Shown here: positions 17,969 through 27,619 of the stretch, in pieces
Layout of the letters: every line of letters begins with the position of its first letter
Numbering within the stretch: the stretch's first letter is position 1
Assembly: GCF_007680845.1 (NCBI RefSeq)
Contig: NZ_VEIY01000007.1
Coordinates: 1 to 64,000, forward strand
DNA: 64,000 nucleotides
DNA from: Curtobacterium pusillum
Lineage (GTDB): Bacteria > Actinomycetota > Actinomycetes > Actinomycetales > Microbacteriaceae
Reading direction: 5' to 3'
Translations under genes and position numbers: made by a program
The notes under the pieces: model-generated
What the model saw: the letters and a program-made list of their open reading frames with translations, nothing else
Told to the model about the DNA's origin: nothing
The model's database searches: none

Positions 17969-18607
17969 GTGTCTAGCGAGCTCGCCCGCCGACACAGCCA
18001 CTTCAAGATCGCCGAAACATGGCCAATGGATGGCTTCTACCACGGTCTTGAAATCTTCGACCCGCGTTCAGGCAGCTCAGTGTTCATGAACCTCAACGGC
18101 AGCATTCACCTGACGCGCGGAGACGACCGAGCCGTCGACGGCATCGGCTGGCAGGCACTCTTCGAGGCTGAGGATCCCCACGAGGTGGTGAAGCTCATTG
18201 AAACCGCGGTGGGATGGACGACTGCCTCTGCCGACCCCACTACACCTCGATCTCTGACCTATCGAATCATCGCCGCCGTCCTGGGCCGCACGATCAACGA
18301 CCGAATCAGACTCACTGTTGGCACGCACTGGTATGGCGCGTCGTACTTGACTCCTGAGGCGACGCCGGCGTGGGTCAGCGAGTTCGAGGGCCTCGAATCG
18401 GCTGTCCGGGCATGCCCGGACGAAGCTGGCCTGCCGTTACGACACTTTTGGATGATCCATCGTGGCGATCAGCCGTCAGCGGTGCTCGCGGACGACGCCA
18501 CCCTGTATGCAGCCCACGATGGCCCGACCTCGCTGATGCCCTTGTACCGAAAGACCCGATCACTTGAGGACTCGGTCAACGTCGTTCTGGGTGCCAGCGC
18601 CTCCTAG
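17969..18607 (+). CDS. Hypothetical protein
   Basis: A 212-residue soluble protein I do not recognise. It has no membrane segment or catalytic signature. Features are an N-terminal GFYHGLEIFDPRSGSSVFMN, a Trp-containing central part (VGTHWYGASYLTPEATPAWV) and a C-terminal HFWMIHRGDQPSAVLADD. Codon use looks normal for the region. The start is GTG 17969; no Shine-Dalgarno is clear. It lies between the glycine-rich membrane gene and the DUF262 gene within the cassette and converges with the latter. Confidence 0.6.
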   Translation: MSSELARRHSHFKIAETWPMDGFYHGLEIFDPRSGSSVFMNLNGSIHLTRGDDRAVDGIGWQALFEAEDPHEVVKLIETAVGWTTASADPTTPRSLTYRIIAAVLGRTINDRIRLTVGTHWYGASYLTPEATPAWVSEFEGLESAVRACPDEAGLPLRHFWMIHRGDQPSAVLADDATLYAAHDGPTSLMPLYRKTRSLEDSVNVVLGASAS

Positions 18608-18637
18608 CCCGGGAAGCAAGCAGGCGCAAACGATCCT

Positions 18638-20737
18638 TCACGCCAGAACCTGGTACTCGTAGGCCTGCCGGACGAGGCCGAGTACGTAGCTGAAGTCCGT
18701 CGTGTCATCGAAAGCGACCTGTGTGTTGCCGACTCCCCAGTGGCCAATCCCGCTGACGTCGCGAGCGACTCGGCGCTCGTCGCGGAGCGCCGTGATCGGG
18801 ATGTTCAGCACGAGGAGGAGCCGCGACGCCTGCGGGACGACGTCGAGGAACGTCGTCTCCGTTCGGAAGGCCACGCGCACCTTCAGGTATTCAAGGGAGA
18901 CGGAGGGATCGAACGACATGACTTCGTTGCGAAGCCGCTCGAAGTTCCTACGGCGCTCCGGCCGGAGCAGATTCGGGTGGTCTGCGATTGTGTACTGCGA
19001 CTCTGTCCGGCTCTCCTGGTACGTCGCGAGCACCTCGGGCGGAAGCGCGGGCCGAGGCCAGATTCGCAGCGCCTGCTGAGCCAGCCGCGCGGCGCGGGTC
19101 CGGATGGCGGACTCGTCCCAGATGTCGAGCTGCCCGATGCCTTGATTGAGGCGAAGCGGGCTCTCCCGGAAGCCACCTTCCATGTCCCGCTTCTCATGGA
19201 ACGGCCGGTCTGAGTATTCGGAGTTGTATCCGGTCAGTGTGAGATTGCCGAGGGTGTGGAGGTACGCGGCCTGGATCTCCTGCCATTTCTCGCCGAGGTC
19301 GGCTCGCCACTCCGGACGGAGTGACTCGTTCTGCGGAAGGATGTGCTCGATCGTGTACTCGTCCGTCGGGACGGGTTCCTTGCGGCCGTGGTTCTCCAAC
19401 GACCGGAAGAAGTATGAGCGCCGCTTGAAGTGGAACGCGTCGAAGGACTGCAGCTTCTCCTCGAACTCGGCGTCGGTCGGGAACGTCCGGTATCCCTGCA
19501 GGCGCAGGAAGTGCGCTTTGACGCTTTCGACGTAGCGGTCCTTCCGGAGGGCGCGCGCCAGGCTCTGGAACGTGGTGGTCAGCGAGTTCGTGGCCCAGCC
19601 GGTGACGGCGCGTCGCACGACGTACGAGGTCACCATGTGGACGATCTCGAGCAGCTCGTCCTTGTTGATCACCTCGAAGTCGTAGTCCGTGTATGCCTCG
19701 AGGAGGAAGGGGTAGACCACGTCCGCGCGGATCTGGACGAGATCGTCGAACGCTGCCCGTAGTGCTTTTTCGGGTTCGCGGCCGAGCGCGATGGCGCTGT
19801 ACCGGCGGGAGTACTCGCGCAGCTCATGGACGAGGACATCGATCGATTCGCCGCGCTGCATCCGAACGGCTGCGTAGTCCTTGAACGCGTCGTAGATGTC
19901 CCCGAGTCGCGGGATGCTGCCGGTGACGGCGGCAAGGTAGTGCCGTACGAAGTCATCGAACGCCGACTCGGAACCGGCGCCGGTGAAATCAAGCTCCATT
20001 GGCCGCCAGTAACCCGTCCAAAGCCGTTCCTGCGCGTCCGTCGTCAGCCCCATCAGCACAAAGTTGCGAATGAGATCCGCCTGCGAGAGCCGCTTGCCGG
20101 TTGAGTTCATCGCCTCGAACACGAGCTGCGGGTGATCGATCCCGAGCTGCAGGTGCACGTCGACCACCTGCAACTTCGCCAACCCGCGGCACACCGTCGC
20201 CAGATTGGTGGACGACGCCCCGATCTGGGCACGGAAGAACTCGAAGTTGTCGAACACCCGGCTAGTCGACCCCGCCGCAGGCTCGGTGCCATCAACGACC
20301 GATTTCAGTGCGCCCCGATCGTCCTGGGAGAGCAGGAGTTTGTATCGCCGTTCGTCGGTCTTGAACCGGTTCGTGAGGTAGGAGTCGCGGATCTCCTCAG
20401 CGGAGAAGCCTTCAAGCGGTTCGTGATCCTCGGCGGCTGCGCCCTCCAGGTGGGAGACGAGCGCTGCGAGGATCAGGCTGACGGTTGTGACGCGTTGTTG
20501 ACCGTCGATGATGAGGCTCGGCGCCTGGTTGGTCTGCGTGCCTGCGGCCTTCTCCACGTACACGACGGATCCCGTGAAGTGAGCGCCGAGCTCTTCGTTG
20601 CCGCCAGCCCGAAGGATGTCCTTCCAGAGCTGCTCACACTCGGCACGACCCCATGCGTACGCCCGTTGATAGATGGGGACCTCGAACTGACTCGTCACCT
20701 TGAGCAGATCGAGGAGATTTGCGTCGACAGCCTTCAC
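18638..20737 (-). CDS. GmrSD-like DUF262/DUF1524 nuclease with C-terminal DUF5655-like domain
   Basis: A 699-residue protein of the type IV restriction family GmrSD. The ParB-like DUF262 domain shows PIYQRAYAWG and the DGQQR motif (IIDGQQRVTTVSLI). The DUF1524 His-Asn-Asn nuclease shows TIEHILPQN and LGNLTLTGYNSEYSDRPF. The last 110 residues form an extra domain with RDVSGIGHWGVGNTQVAF and VRQAYEYQ, like the C terminus of the KAP NTPase at 35585. GTG 20737 is chosen by family start and by TAGGTT 7 nt upstream. GmrSD proteins cut glucosylated or otherwise modified phage DNA. Confidence 0.93.
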   Translation of the reverse strand: MKAVDANLLDLLKVTSQFEVPIYQRAYAWGRAECEQLWKDILRAGGNEELGAHFTGSVVYVEKAAGTQTNQAPSLIIDGQQRVTTVSLILAALVSHLEGAAAEDHEPLEGFSAEEIRDSYLTNRFKTDERRYKLLLSQDDRGALKSVVDGTEPAAGSTSRVFDNFEFFRAQIGASSTNLATVCRGLAKLQVVDVHLQLGIDHPQLVFEAMNSTGKRLSQADLIRNFVLMGLTTDAQERLWTGYWRPMELDFTGAGSESAFDDFVRHYLAAVTGSIPRLGDIYDAFKDYAAVRMQRGESIDVLVHELREYSRRYSAIALGREPEKALRAAFDDLVQIRADVVYPFLLEAYTDYDFEVINKDELLEIVHMVTSYVVRRAVTGWATNSLTTTFQSLARALRKDRYVESVKAHFLRLQGYRTFPTDAEFEEKLQSFDAFHFKRRSYFFRSLENHGRKEPVPTDEYTIEHILPQNESLRPEWRADLGEKWQEIQAAYLHTLGNLTLTGYNSEYSDRPFHEKRDMEGGFRESPLRLNQGIGQLDIWDESAIRTRAARLAQQALRIWPRPALPPEVLATYQESRTESQYTIADHPNLLRPERRRNFERLRNEVMSFDPSVSLEYLKVRVAFRTETTFLDVVPQASRLLLVLNIPITALRDERRVARDVSGIGHWGVGNTQVAFDDTTDFSYVLGLVRQAYEYQVLA

Positions 20738-21158
20738 GGGACTCAACCTAGCTGCTCTCGCCCGCGGGCTTTCGTGGGCTGACCCCGTGCTGATAACTGG
20801 AAGAAGGCGGACCCGAATGAACTGCGGTGCGCGAGGGCAGGGAGTTGCCCGTGCACTCGCCAGGCAGCTAGAGATCGGACTGAACACGCCGCCTGACTGC
20901 GCTCGTCAGCCCCAGGAACCTCGCCTCTACCTGTAAGGATTCAACCGAACCTGCAGGAGTCCCTGGCACGCCTGACCCTTTGTCGCCGTCCTGTCTTGAG
21001 CTGTCGAGCGCGTCCCCCGATCAGGACGCGTGCGGTTGTCGTGCGCCTCGGTCAGAATAGGAGAATCGCTCGAAGCTGCTGACCGAGCCGACCCAGCCCC
21101 TGGAGGCCGGATCGTCGAGCGGCGTCAGGCGTCCTGTTCGGGCGTCAACGAGGGGCGC
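20738..21158. promoter_or_regulatory. Intergenic region between divergent DUF262 and helicase genes
   Basis: A 421-bp stretch without a convincing gene. On its left edge the minus-strand -10 hexamer TAGGTT (20745-20750) drives the DUF262 gene. On its right edge AGGGG (21151-21155) serves as the ribosome-binding site for the helicase start at 21159; the same frame is open from GTG 21030, but that extension does not resemble the family. I see no operator or terminator in the middle. Confidence 0.4.
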
Positions 21159-24100
21159 ATGGTCGTTCAAGAGGTAGGAGCGTTGGCTTTGGAGTTGGGA
21201 ACGGGCAGAGCGGACCGAGCGATCGCGCAATGGCGCGACTCCCTCCTGAACCTCTCGGGCCGAAATCGGTTGCTGAACTACCGTCCGACTCGATCGTCGA
21301 CGATCGAGTACTCGAAGCACTCCGCTGCGGAGGTGTTCGACTTGATAGCAGCCGAGAGCCTCACGTTCACGATGGGCACACGGGCGGACGAGCGCAACGC
21401 CGAGTTGGTTCGCGACGACGAAGAACTGGCGACCTCCGACGTCGAGGGCGCCGTGCTTGAGCAGCTCCGCGAGTTCGATTTCGAGCAGCACCCCGGACAC
21501 CTGTTCGCCGACAAGACGCAGAGGGACGTCGATCGTGCGCTCCGAAACCTCGCAGCAGCGTCGAAGCGGGAGTTCATCGACAAGGGTCTGCGCATCCTGT
21601 ACGTGGCGCTGGGTGAGTTGCGTTGGGTCGACGCCGCGGGCGATACCCGACGCAGTCCGCTCCTACTTGTACCTGCAGAGCTCGCAGCGCCCGGACCCAG
21701 AGAACGGACGTATGTCAGGTTTTCCGACGACGACTTCGCAGTGAATCCGGCGCTGTCGCTGCTTCTTGCGCAGGAGTACGGCATCGAGCTTCCGTCCGCC
21801 GACGACCTCGAAGTGGAACTCGAAGCCGACGGGGTCCAAGCAGTACTGAATCGTCTGGCATCGATGAACTGGCCCGATGGCTGGGAAGTGCACGACTTCG
21901 CTGCTTTGGCCGCGTTCATGTTCGCCAAAGAAGCTATGTACCGCGACCTGCTCGATAATGCCGACGCTGTCGCGAACTCGGAACTCGTTCGTGCCCTATC
22001 AGGCGCCATCCCGCCCGAACAATCCGACTTCGTGTTCGACCCTGCCGGCGACGACACCATCGACGACGTCGCCCCACCAGAGACCACGCCACTGGTCCTC
22101 GACGCGGATGCAAGCCAACGAGCGGCGATTCACGCCGCGGTCGCGGGGAAGAGCTTCACGCTCGACGGGCCACCCGGCACGGGCAAGAGCCAGACCATCG
22201 CAAACATCATCGGCGCTCTCATCGCTGAAGGTCGAAGCGTGCTGTTCGTGTCCGAGAAGGCGGTGGCCCTGGACGTCGTCCGCAACCGCCTCGCCGACAG
22301 GGGCCTCGGCGCATTCCTGTTCGAACTACACAGCAGCAAAGCCGTTCGGAAAGACGTCGCCCGACGACTCGGCGATGCACTCGGAGCTACGCCGGTCCCG
22401 CCTGCCGGCATGAGCGCGGTAAAGCTCGGGCAACTCGAACAAGCGCGGAGGGATCTCAGCGACTACGCCGAGGCGGCCAACGAGATCCGCCAACCTTTGG
22501 ACGCCACCTTCCACGACATTCTCGGCCGACTCGAACGAGACCGCACCGACCAGGTCGGACCGCCGTGGGGTGCATCTGGGGCAGGACTGACCGCCCAAGA
22601 GCTCGACGCCATCGAGCGTGCCGCCACTGGCCTCCAGCGCAACTGGCGGATCGCCAAGCAGGGCCGGCAAGCCACTTGGTATGGGCTCGTCGAGGGCAGC
22701 GTCGATATGGCCTACCCGTTACAGCGACTGGCCCGGGCCATCGAGCGGCTTCGTCCAGTAGTCGACAGCACCCGCGAGTTACGAGAAGCCTTCGGAGCCC
22801 GGGCCTCCAACGAGCTGAACGGCATCGCGACGCTGCTCGACGTGTGGTTTGAAGCTCCTGAATTCCACGAGCAGCCCTGGCTGGACGAAGCGATTCTGAA
22901 GCAAATTGAGAACACACTCGCCGGGTACGAGAGCTGTGCCAGTGACCTGCAACGGGTCGAACATGACCTGACAGCGTTAGTCGGGGACCAGTGGCGGCGC
23001 CTGGAGCCCGTCCCGGAGGACCGGATCCCCGAACCGAGCCTGCTCGCTGGACTGCCCGGGATCACATCGACGTCGACCTCCGCCGACCTTGATGCCGCTC
23101 GGCGTGACGTAGAAGATCGTGCAAGCGCGCTTCGGTCGTTGGAGCGGAATGCGCAAGCCCTTGCCCGCGGAGCAGGAGCCTTTGCGCCGTCGAACCCGGC
23201 TGAGACGCGAATGCTTCTCGACGCGTTGCCGAATCTGCTCGACCCGCATCCGCCGCTGAGCACGTGGCTCTACGACAACTCGCTTGCCCTGGCCGCTCGC
23301 GCCACCGCCGATCGCCTGCGCAATGCGCAGCAGCGACTCGTGGCGGCGGAACGCGAGGCGAGCTCTCACTTCAATGCCGCAGTGCTCACGGCGGACCTCG
23401 ATGAGCTCGAGCGCCTCGCAGCCGAGCACACCAGCTTTGCGAGACGATTCGGGGCAGGGCACAAGGCCCTTCGCGAGGCCCTGGCGACGATCTCGCACGT
23501 GCCTTGGAAGGATGCCGTCGTTGCGCTCCCACGAGCTCGGCGTTGGGCGGACGCGTGGAATGCATATCGGTCAGCATTCGACGAAGCCAGGACGGGCATC
23601 GGCGGCGATGTCGACCCGAACCACGCGGTCGACTGGGAGCTGATCGACCGCCGCTTCCGCAACCTGCACGCGCTATCGGACGTCCCGTTCGTCGACGAAC
23701 AACAGACACGACGCGCTACCGCCGACCCCGTCCATCGCCATGAAATCGGCGCCCTCGCCGACCGGCTCGAAGACGACCTCAGACGCTGGCACTCCACCGT
23801 CAGCGAGGACCGCAAGCCATACGTCGAGGTCGCCGCCGAATTGGAGGAGCAGCTACGGCGCCTGCAGCCTCTGCTGGAGTTCGTCGCACTGCAAGCAGAG
23901 GTGCTCGGTCCCAACGCGAGCATAGATCGCCACATGCACGCCGCTCGACTGCACATCCATCTCGAATCCGCCGCCGCCGCCGCGGCGCGCTCATGGAGCG
24001 ACGTGCTCGCAACGGCTTCGGCAGACTCAAATCCCGGGGCATCGTCGGACGTCGAACCGGTCGCGATCCGCAGGCACATCCAGTGGGCACGACGTCTCCT

Positions 24101-26669
24101 CGACGCCGCCACGACAGCGCCGAACCTCCGCCAACTCGAGAGTTCACAGATCAATCTGCTCCGGCGCACGCAGTCGCACATGGACATCAAGGGCGCGTCG
24201 GACGATTACCAGCGGGCCAGCGAAGGACTGTTCGACAAGTTCGATCAGCCACGACGCGGCGAACTCCGGCGAGCGTTCGCCGACCTCGGTAACGCCGCCG
24301 AATCGGTCGCCCGACTGCGGGCGGACCTCGACGGGGTGGACGCGTGGTTCGACCTGCAGCGCTCGATCTCAAAGCTCGAAAGCCACGGCCTTGGCCCCTC
24401 CGTCCAACACGCGCTTGTTGAAGAACTGCAGGAGACGTCGGTTGCGGCGTTCCTGACCGAGACGGTCCTCCGCGGCTGGATCGATGCGCAGCTCAAGTCC
24501 GACCCCCGATTGGCCGCAGGAGCCGGAGCCGATCGCGATGAACTCGTCGCCCAGTTCCGGGAGCTTGACTCAGAACTCGCCAATACCGCCGTCACCAGGA
24601 TCGTCGAGTCCGCGTCCGCCCGTCGGCCGCGGTCGGCGAGCGGGCAAGCCGCGATCATTCGACGCGAAGCGGAGAAGAAGCGCAAGCACATCGCAGTCCG
24701 GGAACTGATTGCACAGACTAAGGACGTTGTACTCGCGCTGCATCCGTGCTTCATGATGAGTCCGCTGGCGGTGTCGCAGTACCTTCCTGCGGAACAGCTG
24801 TTCGACGTCGTCATCTTCGACGAGGCGAGCCAGGTGCTGCCGGGTGACGCGATCAACTGCGTCTATAGGGGAGCCGCACTCATCGCGGCGGGAGACCAGA
24901 AGCAGCTGCCGCCGACCTCGTTCTTTGAAGCGAACGTTGACGACGGGGATGAGGACGGCGAGGAGGACCTCGCCAACGACTTCGAGTCGATCCTCGACCT
25001 GATGAAGTCCAGTGGCGCGTTCACCGCTCAAAGCCTCCGCTGGCACTACCGCAGCAGGCACGAGCACCTGATCGCGTATTCAAACGCCTCCTTCTACGAC
25101 TCCCGGCTCGTCACCTTCCCGGGCGCCGTTGCCGAGAGCGCCGACGCCGGCGTCCGCTACTTCAAGGTCGACGGCGTCTATCGGAGATCGGCCGGGCGCG
25201 ACAACCCAATCGAAGCGCGGCACGTCGCCGACCGTGTGCTGCATCACTACACGACCCGACCCAACAAGAGCCTCGGGGTCGTCGCGTTCTCCACTGCGCA
25301 ACGCGACGCCATCGAAGCGGCCGTCGAGCTGGCCCGATCCGACCGGCCGGACCTCGATGCGCATTTCGACGATGACCGCGTGTCCGGATTCTTCGTCAAG
25401 AGCCTGGAGTCGGTGCAGGGCGACGAACGCGACGTGATCATCTTCTCCACCGGATACGGACCCGACGAACACGGGAAGGTATACCGGCAGTTCGGTCCCG
25501 TTGGGCGTGCAGGCGGGGAACGACGATTGAACGTGGCCATCACGCGCGCGAAGGAACTCGTGGAGCTCGTCACCTCGATGAGCGCTGGCGACATCGGCGA
25601 AGTCAGCGCCGCCGGCACTCGGCACTTGCGGCGATACCTCGACTTCGCGGAGCGAGGGCCGTCGGCGCTTGCTATGGAACTCAGCCCGTCTGGGCTCGAT
25701 ACGGAATCGCCCTTCGAAGACGCGGTCGTGGACTTCATCCGTAGCCTCGGCTTCGAGGTCCAACCGCAGGTCGGCGTATCCGGATACCGGATCGACATCG
25801 GCGTGAAGCATCCGAATCAGCCTGGAGCGTTCATGATCGGGGTCGAATGCGACGGCGCGATGTACCACTCGAGTCGCGCCGCGCGAGATCGCGACCGTCT
25901 CCGGCACGAGATCCTCGAAGGTCTTGGATGGAATCTGCACCACATTTGGGGCACCGCCTGGTATCGGCATCCCGACCGGGAGAAAGAGCGGCTACGGCAG
26001 ATTCTGGAACGTCTCGCAGCCCAACCCGTTCTCGGACGAGTCGTCGCGGAAACGCCGCAAGCCGCGGCACCTGTCGTCGTGGAGGTGGTGAAAGCGCGGC
26101 TGGATGCGACGCCGGGCTGGGTGTCGGAGTATCAGATCGGGCGCACAACCCGTGTCCCGAACGTCGATCTGAGCGATCCGCTGAACGCTCCTGCGCTGAT
26201 TCCATTCGTCCAGGCCATCGCGGGAGCGGAGGCGCCGTTGCACATGGACGTACTTGCGCAACGGCTACGTGAGCACTCCGACTATGGTCGGATCGGCTCG
26301 CGCATCCGAGGAACACTGATGCTGGCCGTCCGGCAAGCCGGCCTCGAGACCGACGGGGTTTTCGTGCGGAGGGAACCCGAACACAGCGCCGTTGTCAGAA
26401 GTGGTGGGGCGTTCGTTCGGTCCGTGGACCAAATCCCGGACGACGAGCTGAGCCGCGCGCTTGAACTTCTGACACAGGACGCGGTTGTGGCCACCAAAGA
26501 TGCCCTGGTGACGGGCACCGCTGGGCTGTATGGCTGGAAACGGGTCGGAGCGGACATCCGGGGACGGCTTCTCAGCGTCATCGCCGCTCTCCTGCGCGAC
26601 GGTCGATTGGAAGAGACCAACGACGGCATCAAGCGAGGACGAGAGATAGCGCCGGATTCTGCTCGTTGA
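21159..26669 (+). CDS. Giant DUF4011-type SF1 helicase with MTES_1575 nuclease and DUF3320 domains
   Basis: About 1836 residues. The N-terminal DUF4011-like region begins AIAQWRDSLLNLSGRNRLLNY. The SF1 helicase has Walker A (DGPPGTGKSQTIANI, about residue 335), a long helical insertion (about 400-1170), Walker B/motif III (VVIFDEASQVLPGD ... AAGDQKQLPPTS, about 1217) and a late motif (RRLNVAITRAKELVEL). A Vsr-like MTES_1575 nuclease follows at about 1515-1620 (RIDIGV, GVECDGAMYHSSRAARDR, HIWGTAWYRHP). The end has a DUF3320-like winged helix (LYGWKRVGADIR). Such proteins are typical of defence islands; helicase-coupled DNA degradation is likely. All key motifs appear intact. Confidence 0.93.
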   Translation: MVVQEVGALALELGTGRADRAIAQWRDSLLNLSGRNRLLNYRPTRSSTIEYSKHSAAEVFDLIAAESLTFTMGTRADERNAELVRDDEELATSDVEGAVLEQLREFDFEQHPGHLFADKTQRDVDRALRNLAAASKREFIDKGLRILYVALGELRWVDAAGDTRRSPLLLVPAELAAPGPRERTYVRFSDDDFAVNPALSLLLAQEYGIELPSADDLEVELEADGVQAVLNRLASMNWPDGWEVHDFAALAAFMFAKEAMYRDLLDNADAVANSELVRALSGAIPPEQSDFVFDPAGDDTIDDVAPPETTPLVLDADASQRAAIHAAVAGKSFTLDGPPGTGKSQTIANIIGALIAEGRSVLFVSEKAVALDVVRNRLADRGLGAFLFELHSSKAVRKDVARRLGDALGATPVPPAGMSAVKLGQLEQARRDLSDYAEAANEIRQPLDATFHDILGRLERDRTDQVGPPWGASGAGLTAQELDAIERAATGLQRNWRIAKQGRQATWYGLVEGSVDMAYPLQRLARAIERLRPVVDSTRELREAFGARASNELNGIATLLDVWFEAPEFHEQPWLDEAILKQIENTLAGYESCASDLQRVEHDLTALVGDQWRRLEPVPEDRIPEPSLLAGLPGITSTSTSADLDAARRDVEDRASALRSLERNAQALARGAGAFAPSNPAETRMLLDALPNLLDPHPPLSTWLYDNSLALAARATADRLRNAQQRLVAAEREASSHFNAAVLTADLDELERLAAEHTSFARRFGAGHKALREALATISHVPWKDAVVALPRARRWADAWNAYRSAFDEARTGIGGDVDPNHAVDWELIDRRFRNLHALSDVPFVDEQQTRRATADPVHRHEIGALADRLEDDLRRWHSTVSEDRKPYVEVAAELEEQLRRLQPLLEFVALQAEVLGPNASIDRHMHAARLHIHLESAAAAAARSWSDVLATASADSNPGASSDVEPVAIRRHIQWARRLLDAATTAPNLRQLESSQINLLRRTQSHMDIKGASDDYQRASEGLFDKFDQPRRGELRRAFADLGNAAESVARLRADLDGVDAWFDLQRSISKLESHGLGPSVQHALVEELQETSVAAFLTETVLRGWIDAQLKSDPRLAAGAGADRDELVAQFRELDSELANTAVTRIVESASARRPRSASGQAAIIRREAEKKRKHIAVRELIAQTKDVVLALHPCFMMSPLAVSQYLPAEQLFDVVIFDEASQVLPGDAINCVYRGAALIAAGDQKQLPPTSFFEANVDDGDEDGEEDLANDFESILDLMKSSGAFTAQSLRWHYRSRHEHLIAYSNASFYDSRLVTFPGAVAESADAGVRYFKVDGVYRRSAGRDNPIEARHVADRVLHHYTTRPNKSLGVVAFSTAQRDAIEAAVELARSDRPDLDAHFDDDRVSGFFVKSLESVQGDERDVIIFSTGYGPDEHGKVYRQFGPVGRAGGERRLNVAITRAKELVELVTSMSAGDIGEVSAAGTRHLRRYLDFAERGPSALAMELSPSGLDTESPFEDAVVDFIRSLGFEVQPQVGVSGYRIDIGVKHPNQPGAFMIGVECDGAMYHSSRAARDRDRLRHEILEGLGWNLHHIWGTAWYRHPDREKERLRQILERLAAQPVLGRVVAETPQAAAPVVVEVVKARLDATPGWVSEYQIGRTTRVPNVDLSDPLNAPALIPFVQAIAGAEAPLHMDVLAQRLREHSDYGRIGSRIRGTLMLAVRQAGLETDGVFVRREPEHSAVVRSGGAFVRSVDQIPDDELSRALELLTQDAVVATKDALVTGTAGLYGWKRVGADIRGRLLSVIAALLRDGRLEETNDGIKRGREIAPDSAR

Positions 26670-27619
26670 GACGCAAGCCGTTGTCCTACCCCCGGGCTCG
26701 TTGCTCCCCCATCCGCGACTGCGAGCCGGGGGAGTAGTTCAGCGCCGTGCTTCGGCCGACTCTATTCAGGACCGTGCATGCGAACCATACGGGTGGTGAG
26801 ATCTTGAGTTAGTAGATGCTCCGGTGACCGACGACGAGACTCGTGGCTGCGCGCTCGTGCGTTGCCCCACCACGAACCCTTCAAACGGAGTCGCGGAGCG
26901 TGGGTTTCGCGTGCGCACTGTCGTAGTGACGTCGAGGGCGCCGGGTCGGACTCGGCTGCGTGGAACAGATCCCCGAAAGCCGTGGAACGCCCGACGTTGC
27001 AGGGATCGGGAATCCGCTCCACCACTGGCATCCGCGAATAAGCCGAACACCTCTTATCGGCACGAACGCGAGCAGTTCAGTCGCTGTCGACCACGGCACT
27101 TGGGTGCAAGTCGACGGGGGGAGCATCACGCAGCTGTTTCGATCGAATGGACAGTCTCCGCGGCGTCGCGGCCTGGTTCCTCGGTCAGAAGCGTGAAAAT
27201 CGTCGCGTGCCTGGACCGGTGAAGGTGCTCGCTCTCCATGTTGCCTTCGCGACGCGGTATCTGACGGATTGGGTCAGACAGAGCATCCGGGCCTCTCGAT
27301 TGCCTAGATCGACCAACTTCTCAGGTGGGTTCATGTGACTTCCCGCGGGATGTGTTCGCCGTCTGTCGACATGCCACGATATTGATTTTGTATGTGACAT
27401 ACAGAACGGATACGCCCGGGATTTCCTAAATGACTGCTTGGCCTATGTCTGTCCGTGGGCGCGTTCCGGTGACGGGTGGCGGTCTCTGTGCCAGAAGATC
27501 ATGTCGCTTTCGATGACTGCGACAGATCGCGCGACAGCGGTGACGGACTCAGTGCCACTCGGCGGTTTGGGGGCACGCCAATCGCCCTACTGCTCGACCC
27601 TGCCACTCAATGATTAGAT
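26670..27619. other. Gene-poor junction at the right end of the cassette
   Basis: 950 bp with no convincing gene in any frame. It contains the right direct repeat (26960-27062), an AT-richer patch at about 27340-27440, and a 15-bp odd palindrome TGTATGTGACATACA at 27389-27403 that looks like a transcription-factor operator without its gene. The composition changes fit a recombination scar between imported segments. Confidence 0.6.
26960..27062 (+). repeat. Right 103-bp direct repeat flanking the restriction cassette
   Basis: Second copy of the repeat at 10755-10857, same orientation and exactly the same length. The last 38 bp (27025-27062) are identical to the left copy; differences are confined to the first 65 bp. 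CGTGGAAC occurs twice 22 bp apart (26959 and 26981), followed by the ATAAG (27038-27042) / CTTAT (27053-27057) inverted repeat. Confidence 0.8.

Noticed and set aside
21030-21158. GTG 21030 as start of the giant helicase
   Set aside because: The 43 extra residues do not look like the family, whereas ATG 21159 has AGGGG just upstream and family sequence soon after.
27147-27338. A 63-residue plus-strand frame in the junction region
   Set aside because: No ribosome-binding site, no promoter at the usual distance and no recognisable sequence; probably chance.
10713-27619. An integrase, transposase or relaxase in or beside the cassette
   Set aside because: All frames were read for recombinase motifs; none was recognised. 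Mobility is inferred only from the repeats.
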